A DNA stretch of 64,000 nt, from positions 757,100-821,099 of the forward strand of contig NZ_LMDN01000001.1 in assembly GCF_001425085.1 (NCBI RefSeq). The letters run 5' to 3'. The notes under the pieces are model-generated. The model saw nothing but the letters and a program-made list of their open reading frames with translations. It made no database searches and had not been told where the DNA came from. Below, in pieces: positions 17,501-25,259 of this stretch. The stretch is from Leifsonia sp. Root4. GTDB taxonomy: Bacteria > Actinomycetota > Actinomycetes > Actinomycetales > Microbacteriaceae. Position numbers and translations under genes: made by a program. The stretch's first letter is position 1; every line of letters starts with the position of its first letter.

Positions 17501-18588
17501 TGAACCGCTGGAACGACATGCGGATGAACCTGCAGTCGCTCGTCGGAACCCGGCTCGAGCTGCGCATCAACGACCCGGCCGACTCGGTGATCAGCCGCAA
17601 GCTGAGCACGACGCTCAAGGCGAATCAACCCGGCCGCATCCTCACCGATGCGAGCCTGCTCGCGCAGACCGCGTTGCCGACCATGGAAGACGTGGATGAC
17701 GCGCTGCTCGGCGACGCCCTCGAGGCGCTCGCGGCGCAGACCGCCGCCGGCTGGCAGGGTCCGGCCGCCGCGCCGATCCGCCTGCTGCCGGAGGACCTCT
17801 CGCCCGCGCTGCTGCCCGACGTCTTCGACGAGCCGGACCGGCTGCCGTTCGGCCTGCGCCAGGACACCATGGAACCGGTGTTCCTCGAGCTCGGCACGCG
17901 CGACCAGCACCTGCTCGTCTTCGGCGACACCCAGGCGGGCAAGTCGACGGTGCTGCGCTCACTGCTCTCCGCGCTCGTCGATCGCTACACGGCCGACGAG
18001 CTCGTCGTAGCGCTGATGGACCTCCGCGGCGACCTGGTCGGCGGAGTGCCCGACGACTACATGGGCGGGCACGCCTCGAACAGCCGGGAGGCGCGGGGTC
18101 TCGCCGTCGCGATCGCCGAAGAGCTGGAGAAGCGTCAGGATGCCGGCAAGGCTGCCGGCGCGACGAACGCCAGCCCGCGCATCGTCGTGGTCGTCGACGA
18201 CTACGACATCCTGGCCTCCGGCGGCATGGAGCCGCTGAAGCCGCTGCTGCCCTATCTGGCATCCGCCCGCGATCTGCGCCTGCACGTCTTGCTCGCGCGG
18301 CCGGTCTCCGGCAGCAGTCGCGCCATGTTCGACGTCGCGCTGCAGACGATCCGCGACACGGGCGGCTCGGCGATCGTCATGTCCGGTGAGCGCAGCGAGG
18401 GCCAGATCCTGCCGCAGCTCTACGCCGAGCAGATGGTGCCGGGTCGCGGGCGCTTCGTGCGGCGCGGCGAACGCCCCCGGCTCATCCAGGTCGCCAACGT
18501 CCCGCTCGGCGCCACGGCGCAGGGCAACGCCGACGGCAAAGCAGACGAGATCGACGACCAGCGAAAGGAATCGGCCCATGCCTCGTGA
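14569..18588 (+). CDS. eccC: EccC FtsK/SpoIIIE-type T7SS motor ATPase
   Basis: A 1,339-residue membrane-anchored ATPase, fused in one chain as in firmicute and many actinobacterial systems. Two helices at ~45-90 (MTMIMVLRTNPVMVVVGAMI and neighbours) anchor it. Domain 1 has an intact Walker A GATGSGKS near residue 491, VLVDYKGGAAF and Walker B LLVVIDEFGEL. Domain 2 has a weakened GAPQSGRST (~833), Arg replacing Lys. Domain 3 has GDTQAGKST (~1119) and IVVVVDDYD. It recognises WXG-type substrates and drives export. ATG 14569 overlaps the upstream stop (ATGA), and the next gene starts inside its 3' end. Confidence 0.93.
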   Translation: MTLRIVHRPARVTRAVEATEREMIAPPPIMPDGPVGGLPMQTMLPVLGALSSMTMIMVLRTNPVMVVVGAMILVVALVGGVGMALSQRGNQAKTRRTQREHYLDYLETLRGTLRGRGRELRENALLLDPDPGTLGELVNDPARRWERRRSDVDFLRVRIGLGDVRCFDLAIPDDANPVQPYDPIMTGEAQAVVRHYSRVQAMPVTIDLAGASHVSIIGERGDVLGAARALLLQIAAMHSPDDVQLAAVFPEHAAADWAGVDLLPHLSMSDTFDGPVPARRLASSTAALAQVICGELGERAQRAATAKRKPPAGRARALPDSALVVFIDDFGQVASVLPSVDAELGDSELRIIAVHLLSDRLHEPSEVTVRLSIDAGTATVDDVRADAADEAVSARIDRVELPLLAGIARTLSPLRVSLSAQEQLDEGRAIGVTELLGIRDLADFNTAASWAPRSPRDFLRVPIGVDDVGAPVLLDLKESAQLGMGPHGICIGATGSGKSEMLRTLILGLALSHSPDDLSMVLVDYKGGAAFAPFKGLPHVAGIIDNLADDPQLTERARSSIAGEVVRRQQLLKDAGSSASISHYRELRAERPELPPMPHLLVVIDEFGELLTAEPDFVDLLLTIGRIGRSIGVHLLLSSQRIEGGKLRGLDTYLSYRLGLRTFSEAESAVILDTPDAFHLPAVPGFGYLKVDTSIYRRFRAGYVSGPVPGDLARELAEPETAAVPLLLPAYNGVATDGDEAAAEEELSRPTTGRALIDECVDRLRTAARSTAPVWLPPLPNRVTLARALQGAVTEDGASTLQVPIGLLDDPTKQRQAPWRLDLTRSGGHVAVIGAPQSGRSTFLRTVAASIALTQTPRQVTVYGMDLTGGGLGRIEQFPHVGGVATRGNRDRLRRLLEELHGMLATREAVFRDHGIDSPAMLRTAHAAGRIPELVSADVVLLVDGLAQLRADFEDLEEPLADLLRRGGSFGIHVVITMNRWNDMRMNLQSLVGTRLELRINDPADSVISRKLSTTLKANQPGRILTDASLLAQTALPTMEDVDDALLGDALEALAAQTAAGWQGPAAAPIRLLPEDLSPALLPDVFDEPDRLPFGLRQDTMEPVFLELGTRDQHLLVFGDTQAGKSTVLRSLLSALVDRYTADELVVALMDLRGDLVGGVPDDYMGGHASNSREARGLAVAIAEELEKRQDAGKAAGATNASPRIVVVVDDYDILASGGMEPLKPLLPYLASARDLRLHVLLARPVSGSSRAMFDVALQTIRDTGGSAIVMSGERSEGQILPQLYAEQMVPGRGRFVRRGERPRLIQVANVPLGATAQGNADGKADEIDDQRKESAHAS

Positions 18589-18928
18589 CGCTGTGCTGCT
18601 CAGCCCCACCGGAGTGAATCTCGAGGCCGTGCTGCGGGCCGCGGCGGCCATCGACGAGCAGCTCCAGGTGCGCTCGCTCTACGACGGCGCCGCGCTCCAG
18701 CTGTTCGGAGCCGACGGGCAGGCCGTGATCACGGTGCAACACTCCACCCTGATCGCCAACGCGCACGAGATCGAGCGCCTGCTGCCGTCGGCGCCCGCCG
18801 TGCACACTCCGCTCTGGTGGAGCGAGGTCTACATTCCGTGGCGGAGCGACGGCCAGCCCGGCCTCGACATCCTCTACCGGCTCGCCGTGCACCTCGGCGC
18901 GACCCTCGTGCTCGAGGACGCGAGCTGA
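18578..18928 (+). CDS. Small T7SS operon protein, unrecognised
   Basis: A 116-residue soluble protein, ATG at 18578 preceded by AAAGGAA and overlapping the eccC 3' end by 11 bp. It begins MPRDAVLLSPTGVNLEAVLR and has a central FGADGQAVITVQHSTLI and a Trp-rich HTPLWWSEVYIPWRSD. No signal peptide or membrane helix is seen. I do not recognise the family. The overlap with eccC and the next gene (TGATG) places it firmly in the secretion operon, possibly as a substrate adaptor or immunity-type protein. Confidence 0.65.
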   Translation: MPRDAVLLSPTGVNLEAVLRAAAAIDEQLQVRSLYDGAALQLFGADGQAVITVQHSTLIANAHEIERLLPSAPAVHTPLWWSEVYIPWRSDGQPGLDILYRLAVHLGATLVLEDAS

Positions 18929-19578
18929 TGAGCATCGATCTCGGCACCGAAGTGGTGACCGCGACCCCGCAGGCAGTGGAGCAGATGCGCGTCGTCGTGG
19001 TCGGCGCCGCCGGAGGAGTTGGAACGACAACCGTCACCGCGCTGCTCGCCGCATCGCTCGGCACGCCCGTCAGCGCCCCGCAGCTGCTCGACCACAGCGG
19101 GGGCGCACTGGCCGCGCGCCTCGACCCGGCCGTGCTCGACCGCTCGGTCGACGACCGCCTGGCCGTGCACGACGTCGGCGCGACGCTCTACTCGGCCGGC
19201 GTCAACGCGCTGCTCACGCGCGACACGGTCGTCGTGCTGGTGACCGCTGCGACCGTCGATGGTCTCCGCGCGGCCGCACTCGCCCTCGACCACGTGCGCG
19301 CCGTCGGGGGCGCGCTGGCACCGGCGCGCCCGCTGCTCGTCGCCGTTCGGCAGGGCGGGGCTCGCACGCCGGAGTCCGTTTTGAAGGGCTCCGCAGCGGA
19401 GAGCGGGTTCGACCTGGCAGGCGTGCTGCCGTACGACCGCGCGCTGCTCTCTGCTCAGACCGCGTCGGCGCGCACCCTCTCGGCGAGCACCACGAACGCG
19501 ATCGCGGCGATCACGGCGGTGGTGCGCACGCAGCTGCCGGCGCCCACACCGAGCGGCCTGCGCGGTCGCGCGCGCTGA
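18928..19578 (+). CDS. MinD/ParA-like protein with degenerate P-loop (second)
   Basis: A 216-residue MinD-like protein, the last gene of the secretion operon. The P-loop region reads MRVVVVGAAGGVGTTTVTAL (~20-39): glycine spacing is kept, but the lysine before the two Thr is Thr. Further features are LLDHSGGALAARLD, a LAVHDVG switch-like segment and TVVVLVTAATVDGLRAA. Like the protein at 13691-14572 it appears unable to hydrolyse ATP normally. Two such proteins flanking eccC suggest a paired, non-catalytic partner, which is inference. The C-terminus is Arg-rich (GLRGRAR). Confidence 0.75.
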   Translation: MSIDLGTEVVTATPQAVEQMRVVVVGAAGGVGTTTVTALLAASLGTPVSAPQLLDHSGGALAARLDPAVLDRSVDDRLAVHDVGATLYSAGVNALLTRDTVVVLVTAATVDGLRAAALALDHVRAVGGALAPARPLLVAVRQGGARTPESVLKGSAAESGFDLAGVLPYDRALLSAQTASARTLSASTTNAIAAITAVVRTQLPAPTPSGLRGRAR

Positions 19579-19758
19579 GCCCGGACGGCACGGCGGCTGC
19601 TGCGGCTGCGGCGGCTGTTGCTGCCGTCGCTGTGGCTGCTGTGCGTTCCGCCGGAGTTTCGGTCGACACGCCGTGATTTCGGGCGGCGGATGCCGCGAGT
19701 CACCCGGATCTCCGGCGCAGCGCACGCTCCGCCGGTCGGACAGCGCCGCCTCAGAGGG

Positions 19759-20451
19759 TCAGGAACTCGGCCACATCGGTGAGTCGAGCTCGCGGCCGAG
19801 ATCCGCGAGCAGCGCCACGACCTGCGGCTCCACGTAGCGGGCGACGCCGGCAGTGATCCGTTCGCGGTGCTGCACGAGCTCTGCACAGACGCGGCGGCCC
19901 ACCTGCTGGGCGAACTCGTCGGCGAGCCTCACCTCGGCGCGGATCGCCTGCTTCTCCTCCTCGGAGAGCGGCGGCGGCTCGAGCGGCAGTTCAGGGGCGG
20001 ATGCGGCCGACTCCCGCCCGGCAGCGCCTGCGGCATCCGGGGCAGAACCGGCTGCGAGCTCCCCGAGAGTGAAGAGGAACGGGTGACCGTCCTCGGGCTC
20101 CGGGTCGAGCTCGAGCCCGGCTGCCTCGGGGCCGAGGCCTTCGCTCGGGTGATAGTGCTGGGCCCGATCGCGCCGCTCGGCCTCTTCGAGTTCCCGCTGC
20201 AGCAGCGGCAGGTTGCGGTCGGTGTAGTCGTCGACGGCGGCATCGATGATGAGCTTCATGCGCATGGACATGCTGTGCTGCACGGCATGCGGGACATCGG
20301 TGGTCAGACCGGCCGCCGCGATCACGGGCGAGCCGAAGCAGGTGCGGCAGAGGCGCATGCGGGCGCGGTGGGTCCCCGGCTGCCATTTGGGCAGCCAGCG
20401 CAGCCAGAGGTCGACCTCGTGGCTGACGCGCGCTTCGATCGAGCCCTCCAT
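19759..20451 (-). CDS. Unrecognised soluble protein, convergent with the T7SS operon
   Basis: A 230-residue protein. ATG 20451 is favoured over an in-frame TTG at 20472: a TACCGT hexamer ends 8 bp before it, consistent with a leaderless transcript. The N-terminus is MEGSIEARVSHEVDLWLRWL with a CRTC motif near residue 35. A central acidic Pro-rich stretch (DPEPEDGHPFLFTLGE) is followed by a helical C-terminus. No known domain is recognised. The gene ends 180 bp from the T7SS operon end, tail to tail, so it is probably not part of that system. The gap 19579-19758 holds a GC-rich, CTG-repetitive stretch and no gene. Confidence 0.6.
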   Translation of the reverse strand: MEGSIEARVSHEVDLWLRWLPKWQPGTHRARMRLCRTCFGSPVIAAAGLTTDVPHAVQHSMSMRMKLIIDAAVDDYTDRNLPLLQRELEEAERRDRAQHYHPSEGLGPEAAGLELDPEPEDGHPFLFTLGELAAGSAPDAAGAAGRESAASAPELPLEPPPLSEEEKQAIRAEVRLADEFAQQVGRRVCAELVQHRERITAGVARYVEPQVVALLADLGRELDSPMWPSS

Positions 20452-20607
20452 AGCCTCAAACGGTACTCCCAAGCAAGTGCTTGCGCGAGCGTGGCGCGCA
20501 GCGCCACGAAAGGCGGCAGCCCAGAATCAGGTAATCCCTGGAACCGCAACCGATGCTTGCCGCCCTCCCCTGTGACGACTTACTGCCCACTGCTTACTGC
20601 CTACTGC

Positions 20608-21159
20608 CTACTGCTGGCGCTTCTCCCACGGCCAGCGCGGGCGCTGGCCCCCGTGGGCCCGCCAGATCAGCAAGACGAAGTAGAGCAGCGCGACAATCGC
20701 TGCCCAGAACGCGACGGCACCGGCGAAGGGGCTCGTCAGCTGCTCCGCAAGAAAGAGGAGGGCGCTGATCGGCTCGGCCGGCACCCCGCCGACGCCGTCG
20801 TTCTCGCCGGGAATGACCGTGTTCCCGGCGTTCAGCCCGTAGACGAGCGCACCGGCGAAGCCGTAGAAGAGGTAGCTGAGCCCGGCGGCGAGCAGCACCA
20901 TGCTCACCGGCACGGTGTGCATCGCGTGCCCCGCTCGGCCGACTCCCGCCCACATCACGAGTAACAGGGCGAGCGTTGCGGCACCGACCATGATCGGGCC
21001 GACGAGCGGGCCGGCATCCGTCTGGGCGACCACCTCCTGGTCAAGGAACAGGCTCAGCATGCCGAAGCTCGCCACGACGAGTGCGACGTAGAGGCCGAGC
21101 GCGAAGAAGGCGAGCGTCGATGCGTATCGGCGGTACTCGGTTTCATCGAGCGGGATCAT
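20608..21159 (-). CDS. Four-helix integral membrane protein, unknown
   Basis: A 183-residue membrane protein. ATG 21159 follows GGGAGC. Four hydrophobic segments are visible: LAFFALGLYVALVVASFGML (~16-35), a second around ~55-75, VPVSMVLLAAGLSYLFYGFA (~82-101) and FWAAIVALLYFVLLIWRA near the C-terminus. The tail is basic (RPRWPWEKRQQ). No catalytic motif is seen and the family is not recognised. It lies downstream of another multi-helix protein gene (21297-22424), separated from it by a strong hairpin. Confidence 0.65.
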   Translation of the reverse strand: MIPLDETEYRRYASTLAFFALGLYVALVVASFGMLSLFLDQEVVAQTDAGPLVGPIMVGAATLALLLVMWAGVGRAGHAMHTVPVSMVLLAAGLSYLFYGFAGALVYGLNAGNTVIPGENDGVGGVPAEPISALLFLAEQLTSPFAGAVAFWAAIVALLYFVLLIWRAHGGQRPRWPWEKRQQ

Positions 21160-21225
21160 GGCCTGCTCCCATCGGGGTTGTCTCCACACGCGCTTGTCTC
21201 CACTATGGCACCGACGGCGGCACGC

Positions 21226-21275
21226 AGAAACGGCACTGTTGCTGCAGATACTTCTGCAGCAACAGTGCCGTTTCT
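21226..21275 (-). terminator. Perfect 23-bp stem hairpin
   Basis: Bases 21226-21248 are the exact reverse complement of 21253-21275 with a 4-base loop (tact). It lies 22 bp after the stop of the minus-strand gene 21297-22424 and before the start of 20608-21159. There is no T-run, as is usual for actinobacterial terminators. Intrinsic termination is the simplest role. Confidence 0.7.
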
Positions 21276-21296
21276 CGCACGTACGACGCGCGAACG

Positions 21297-22424
21297 CTAC
21301 GGACGGGTGAGCGTCGGACCCTGTGCCAGCACGCGGTCGTACTCGCGACGAGCCTCGATGTTGCGTGCGGTGACCTTGCGACCACGGGCGGCGATCCAGG
21401 CACCGAACCAGATCGGAACCTCGCGGGCGGCGATCGCGGCGATGATCGCGACCGGGTTCAGCCACTGGGCCGCGATGAACTGAGCGGCCTGGGTCGGCGT
21501 CATCTCCCAGGCGTTCACGGTGAGCAGCGAACCGCCGACGAAGGAGAAGTACACGATCAGGGCGACGGCGAAACCGCCGAGCACGTAGGCCCACCAACCG
21601 CCGCGATTGACGATCGCGACGAGCAGCGCGAATGCGCCGAAGAAGAAGATCACCGGAATGTAGAACACCGGCTTACTGATGAACAGCGCGAAGCTCTCGC
21701 TCGCGGTTTCGATGCTCGCGTTCTGGCTCAGGCTGATCAGGTACGTGCCACCCGCGTAAAGCAGGGCGAAGGCGAGCGTTGCGAGCAGACCGATCAGGAT
21801 GCCGATGCCGCGGTTGCCCTTGTTGGCGGGCGGCGTCGGGGCCTGCACGAAGATCGGCTGCGGGCTGGCGGCGTACTGGTCGGCCGGACTCATCGTCGCG
21901 GGGTCGTAGACGGCGCCGGGCGTTGCGGATGCCGCAGCGGCAGCACCGGCTACACCAGCCGCGCCGACGACGCCAGCCGAGGCGTAGTCGATCTCGGCAG
22001 CGGGCTGCTGCGGGGCGACCGGCGCGACCGGGTAGGCAACGGGCACCTCTGCGGCGTCAACCGGAGCAGCCTGCGCTGCCTCGGGGGCTGCGACCGGCGA
22101 TAGAGGCACCGCATCGACGATAACGGTGTCCTGCACATCAGGTTCCGGCGCGCTGGTCGGCTCGGCCGGTGCGGGCTCGGACCAGGTTGCGGTTGCGGCA
22201 TCCGGCTCAGCTTCGACAGCGACGGATTCTTCGGTCACCGGCTCGACGAACGCAGCGTCGTCGAATGCAGCGGTGTTTGCGGCGGGAGCGGACTCCGGCT
22301 CGTTGGCGAGATCGATCGCCTCATCGTTCGTGGGTACGGATCCAGTCGCCCCGCTCGACTCGGTGTCGTGCGCTTCGCTGACCTCGCCCTCGTGGTTCTC
22401 GTGCTCCGGCGTGGTGTCGCTCAT
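21297..22424 (-). CDS. Membrane protein with long acidic Ala/Pro-rich N-terminus
   Basis: A 375-residue protein, ATG 22424 behind GGAGGAGAG. The first ~200 residues are disordered and rich in Ala, Pro, Glu and Val (e.g. EPAPAEPTSAPEPDVQD). The C-terminal ~170 residues hold four membrane segments, among them GILIGLLATLAFALLYAGGT, PVFYIPVIFFFGAFALLVAI and WWAYVLGGFAVALIVYFSF, and end with a basic tail. No family is recognised. The acidic low-complexity part resembles that of the PilT protein at 30769-32844 in composition only. It lies 140 bp downstream of the pilus operon and may share its transcript. Confidence 0.65.
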   Translation of the reverse strand: MSDTTPEHENHEGEVSEAHDTESSGATGSVPTNDEAIDLANEPESAPAANTAAFDDAAFVEPVTEESVAVEAEPDAATATWSEPAPAEPTSAPEPDVQDTVIVDAVPLSPVAAPEAAQAAPVDAAEVPVAYPVAPVAPQQPAAEIDYASAGVVGAAGVAGAAAAASATPGAVYDPATMSPADQYAASPQPIFVQAPTPPANKGNRGIGILIGLLATLAFALLYAGGTYLISLSQNASIETASESFALFISKPVFYIPVIFFFGAFALLVAIVNRGGWWAYVLGGFAVALIVYFSFVGGSLLTVNAWEMTPTQAAQFIAAQWLNPVAIIAAIAAREVPIWFGAWIAARGRKVTARNIEARREYDRVLAQGPTLTRP

Positions 22425-22564
22425 GCTGACTCTCCTCCCGCGCACAATGGCGCCCAGTTCAGCCGTAACTGTAGCAATGCCCTGCGGCAATCGTCATGAG
22501 CCTCGCGGCAGCTCCCCGACAAAGTCGACGAGAAAGCCGCAGGCGGGGCCGCCCACGCGAGCGC

Positions 22565-23419
22565 CTACTCGGAGTCGGGCGCGGCCGCAGTCTCGGCGGC
22601 CGCAGCAGCCGCCGCATCAATTGCCGCCTGATCGACGGGGGCATCACCCGGCTTCAGCAGCACGTAGATGTTTGCGTTCAGCGACGCTGTGTACGCGCCG
22701 CCGGCCGTCGGCACCACGGACGCGGCCGGACCGCCGGCATCCTCGCTCGCGCTCGGCGCCGCGTCGAGCGCCTGCGAGAGCGACAGCGCGTTCACCAAGG
22801 TGAGCCGCGAGCCATTCTGCAACCCGGCTACGAAGTCGAGCAAGTTGGGATACTCCCCCGCCATCGTCAGCACGACCGGGATCGCCACGAAGTTCTGGGT
22901 AGTGACGTTCGGGCTCTCGACCGGCGCGGTGATCGTGCGCAGTAGCGCCTCCTCGAGCGCGGCGGCAGCTGTGGCATCCGCGGGGTCACCGGTCTCTGCG
23001 GCCTTCGCGACCGCCTCCGCCGCCGCATTCACCGGCCCGGGCGGCTGCACCAGAGCGGCCGCGTTCATCGGTCCGGTGTAGGGCTTCGCCTCGGCAATGG
23101 TCACGCTGGTCAGCTGCACCCCTGATTCGGCGGCAAGTGCATCGAGCTCGGCGACGAACGCCGAGAGCTCTGCGTTGTCCGGCACAGCTTCGCGCAGCGT
23201 GGCAAGGTCAGCCTTGAAGGCGTCGATGCTCTCATAGTCGCTCTTCAGCACCTCGAGCTCAGCCGCGAGGGCGTCATTCTGCGCCTCGACAGCGCTCCGC
23301 TCCGCGTCGGCAGCCGATGCCGCGGCCAGTTGCGGCGAGACGCCGAGGAAATAGCCTCCGGCGAGCAGCACGACAGCCAGCAGCGCCGCACCGATGGTCC
23401 ATACTCTCTTGTCATTCAT
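22565..23419 (-). CDS. pilO: PilO-like type IV pilus inner-membrane protein
   Basis: A 284-residue bitopic protein. ATG 23419 overlaps the pilN stop (TGATG). One membrane helix at ~9-29 (IGAALLAVVLLAGGYFLGVS) is followed by a coiled coil (~35-75) and an alpha/beta domain around LNALAAESGVQLTSV and YPNLLDFVAGLQNGSRL, the ferredoxin-like fold of PilO. The tail is Ala-rich. PilM-PilN-PilO form the alignment complex under the inner membrane, and the gene order M-N-O is conserved here. It is the last gene of the pilus operon. Confidence 0.8.
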   Translation of the reverse strand: MNDKRVWTIGAALLAVVLLAGGYFLGVSPQLAAASAADAERSAVEAQNDALAAELEVLKSDYESIDAFKADLATLREAVPDNAELSAFVAELDALAAESGVQLTSVTIAEAKPYTGPMNAAALVQPPGPVNAAAEAVAKAAETGDPADATAAAALEEALLRTITAPVESPNVTTQNFVAIPVVLTMAGEYPNLLDFVAGLQNGSRLTLVNALSLSQALDAAPSASEDAGGPAASVVPTAGGAYTASLNANIYVLLKPGDAPVDQAAIDAAAAAAAETAAAPDSE

Positions 23420-24165
23420 CAGTTATCCCCCTGCGCAGTCGCGTCGGCATCGGCATCGGCAGACTCGTCGGCTTCGGCGACGGCCGGATCGGCTGCCTCA
23501 GGAACGAATCGGCCGGCCAGGGCTACGCCGTTCACGTGCATTGTGAGCGTGACTTTGTAGATGCCGCTCGTGGCGTCAAGCGAAATGGTGTCGGGCGTCG
23601 CACCCGCGAAGCCGGGCACCGTGGCCAAGCCATCGAGCCAGCGCGGAACGTCAGGCAGCGTGGTCGACTCGGCCTGCAGCGCCAGCGTGGCGATGCGGGG
23701 AACCTGCAGCGGGCTGACCGCCTGCGGGAACTCGTCGAACGGTGAAGCCGCCGTCACGATCGTGTTGGTCACCACGACGCCGGCGGGCAGGGACGCCTGG
23801 ACGGCGCCCAGGTACTCCCGCCACTGCACCTCGGTCCACGATCCGACCTGACGAGCGTCGCCGACCGCGGCCAGCTCCTGCTGCACCTGGCGAACCTCGA
23901 TGTACTTGGCCTGCTCGCTGAGGAGCTCGCCCGTGCTGTTCTGTGCGGCAAGGAGGCGCCCAACGCTGCTGAGTGCGTAGATCGAGGATGCCGCGATCCC
24001 CAGCACCACCACGGCGACGACGCCGATCATCGCAACGCCGAGGCGCCGGCGCAGCACCCGGGCGGCGCTGGCCGAGCGCACCTCGGGCGGGAGCAGATCG
24101 ACCCGCGGGGATCCACCGATGTCCAGTGCGACTGCGCCGCGACTGCGCATGTTTTGCGCGCTCAT
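23419..24165 (-). CDS. pilN: PilN-like type IV pilus assembly protein
   Basis: A 248-residue bitopic protein. ATG 24165 overlaps the pilM stop (ATGA). The cytoplasmic N-terminus contains PRVDLLPPEV, matching the PilN I-N-L-L-P motif that docks into PilM. One helix at ~39-62 (IGVVAVVVLGIAASSIYALS) is followed by a coiled coil and a ferredoxin-like domain. The C-terminal ~20 residues are an acidic Ala/Asp run. Together with PilM and PilO it connects the motor to the pilus base. Confidence 0.85.
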   Translation of the reverse strand: MSAQNMRSRGAVALDIGGSPRVDLLPPEVRSASAARVLRRRLGVAMIGVVAVVVLGIAASSIYALSSVGRLLAAQNSTGELLSEQAKYIEVRQVQQELAAVGDARQVGSWTEVQWREYLGAVQASLPAGVVVTNTIVTAASPFDEFPQAVSPLQVPRIATLALQAESTTLPDVPRWLDGLATVPGFAGATPDTISLDATSGIYKVTLTMHVNGVALAGRFVPEAADPAVAEADESADADADATAQGDN

Positions 24166-25208
24166 GCGGCCATCCCCAGCGTGAGCCCGAGAGCGACCGC
24201 CAGATTCGGCTGGTTCGCCCGCAGCGCGGCCTCATCGATCTTGTGTGAGAGCTCGATGCCGTTCAGCGGGTCGACCATGACAGCCGGCACGCGCGTCACC
24301 TCGGTGACTGCCCGCTCGCAGCCGGGTAGCAGCGCACCGCCGCCTGCGAGCAGAATCCGCTGGACTGGCTGCTCCGGGCGGGTGTTGGTGAAGTAGCTGA
24401 TGGTGTTGCGGAGGCTCGTGAGCAATTCGCCGGCCACCTCATAGATCGTTTCCAGAGCGCGCTGGTTCTCGGGCGCAACCGGGGTGACGGACAGCCCGAT
24501 GCCGCGTTTGAGATGTTCTGCCTGCGCCGGCGGCAGTTCAAGCCGGCGGCTGAGTTCGTGCGTGATCTGGTCGCTCCCGCTCGGGATGATACGGATGAAC
24601 TGCGGCACGCCGTCTCGGGCGATGACCACGCTGGTGGTGCTGCCGCCTATTTCGATGAGGGCCACCGTGCCGGCGGCATCCGGCCCCTGCAGGTACACGC
24701 GAGAAAGCGCGAAGGGAATGAGATCGACTTCGACTGTGCTGAGCCCGGCCAGTTTGGCAGCACGGATGTTGCCGAGCACAGCGTCTTTGGCCGCGGCCAC
24801 GAGCAGACCCTGCACCTGCGGGCCGTGCTCACTGTCGACCTCAGCGACGGGGTAGAAGTCGAGCAGCGCGTCAGCCACTGGCATCGGGATCATCTCTTGC
24901 ACCTGGTGCGGCAGTGCTTCGCGAATGCGCTGGCGCGAGGCCTTCGGAACGGTCAGCTCTCGGGCGAGCACCCGGTGGTTGCCGATACCGATCGCGATCT
25001 GTTTGCTGCCGAAACCGCCTTGCGCCCAGAGCTGTTTGAGCACGGTCGCGACGGTGTGCGGCTCCATCACCTCGCCGCGCACAATTGCGCCTTCCGGCAC
25101 GGCGATCTCGCTGTAACGCTCGAGCACCCGGCGACGCTGGGCGCCGCCTAGCTCGGCGGCTCGGATGACGCCGTCGGCGAAGTCCACTCCGACTATCGTG
25201 TGAGCCAC
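24162..25208 (-). CDS. pilM: PilM actin-like pilus assembly ATPase
   Basis: A 348-residue FtsA/actin-like protein. GTG 25208 is chosen as the first start after the 51-bp gap behind pilD. Nucleotide-fold motifs are IVGVDFADGVIRAAEL (phosphate 1), VALIEIGGSTTSVVIARDG (phosphate 2) and ILLAGGGALLPG (adenosine). It also has PHQVQEMIPMPVADALLDFY, typical of PilM. It binds the PilN N-terminus at the cytoplasmic face of the membrane. Length and order agree with type IVa systems. Confidence 0.9.
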   Translation of the reverse strand: MAHTIVGVDFADGVIRAAELGGAQRRRVLERYSEIAVPEGAIVRGEVMEPHTVATVLKQLWAQGGFGSKQIAIGIGNHRVLARELTVPKASRQRIREALPHQVQEMIPMPVADALLDFYPVAEVDSEHGPQVQGLLVAAAKDAVLGNIRAAKLAGLSTVEVDLIPFALSRVYLQGPDAAGTVALIEIGGSTTSVVIARDGVPQFIRIIPSGSDQITHELSRRLELPPAQAEHLKRGIGLSVTPVAPENQRALETIYEVAGELLTSLRNTISYFTNTRPEQPVQRILLAGGGALLPGCERAVTEVTRVPAVMVDPLNGIELSHKIDEAALRANQPNLAVALGLTLGMAA

Positions 25209-25259
25209 AGGCGGCTCCTTTCTGTGAGTGCGAGATGCACGAGAGTTGCGAGCATGGCC

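Noticed and set aside
13627-17910. A 1,427-codon open frame on the minus strand opposite eccC
   Set aside because: It is antisense to eccC and its upstream genes; composition is Arg/Gln/His-rich without any domain, the usual shadow of a GC-rich gene.
19590-19660. CTG/CGG-rich stretch as a functional repeat
   Set aside because: Irregular, short, between convergent genes; likely compositional.
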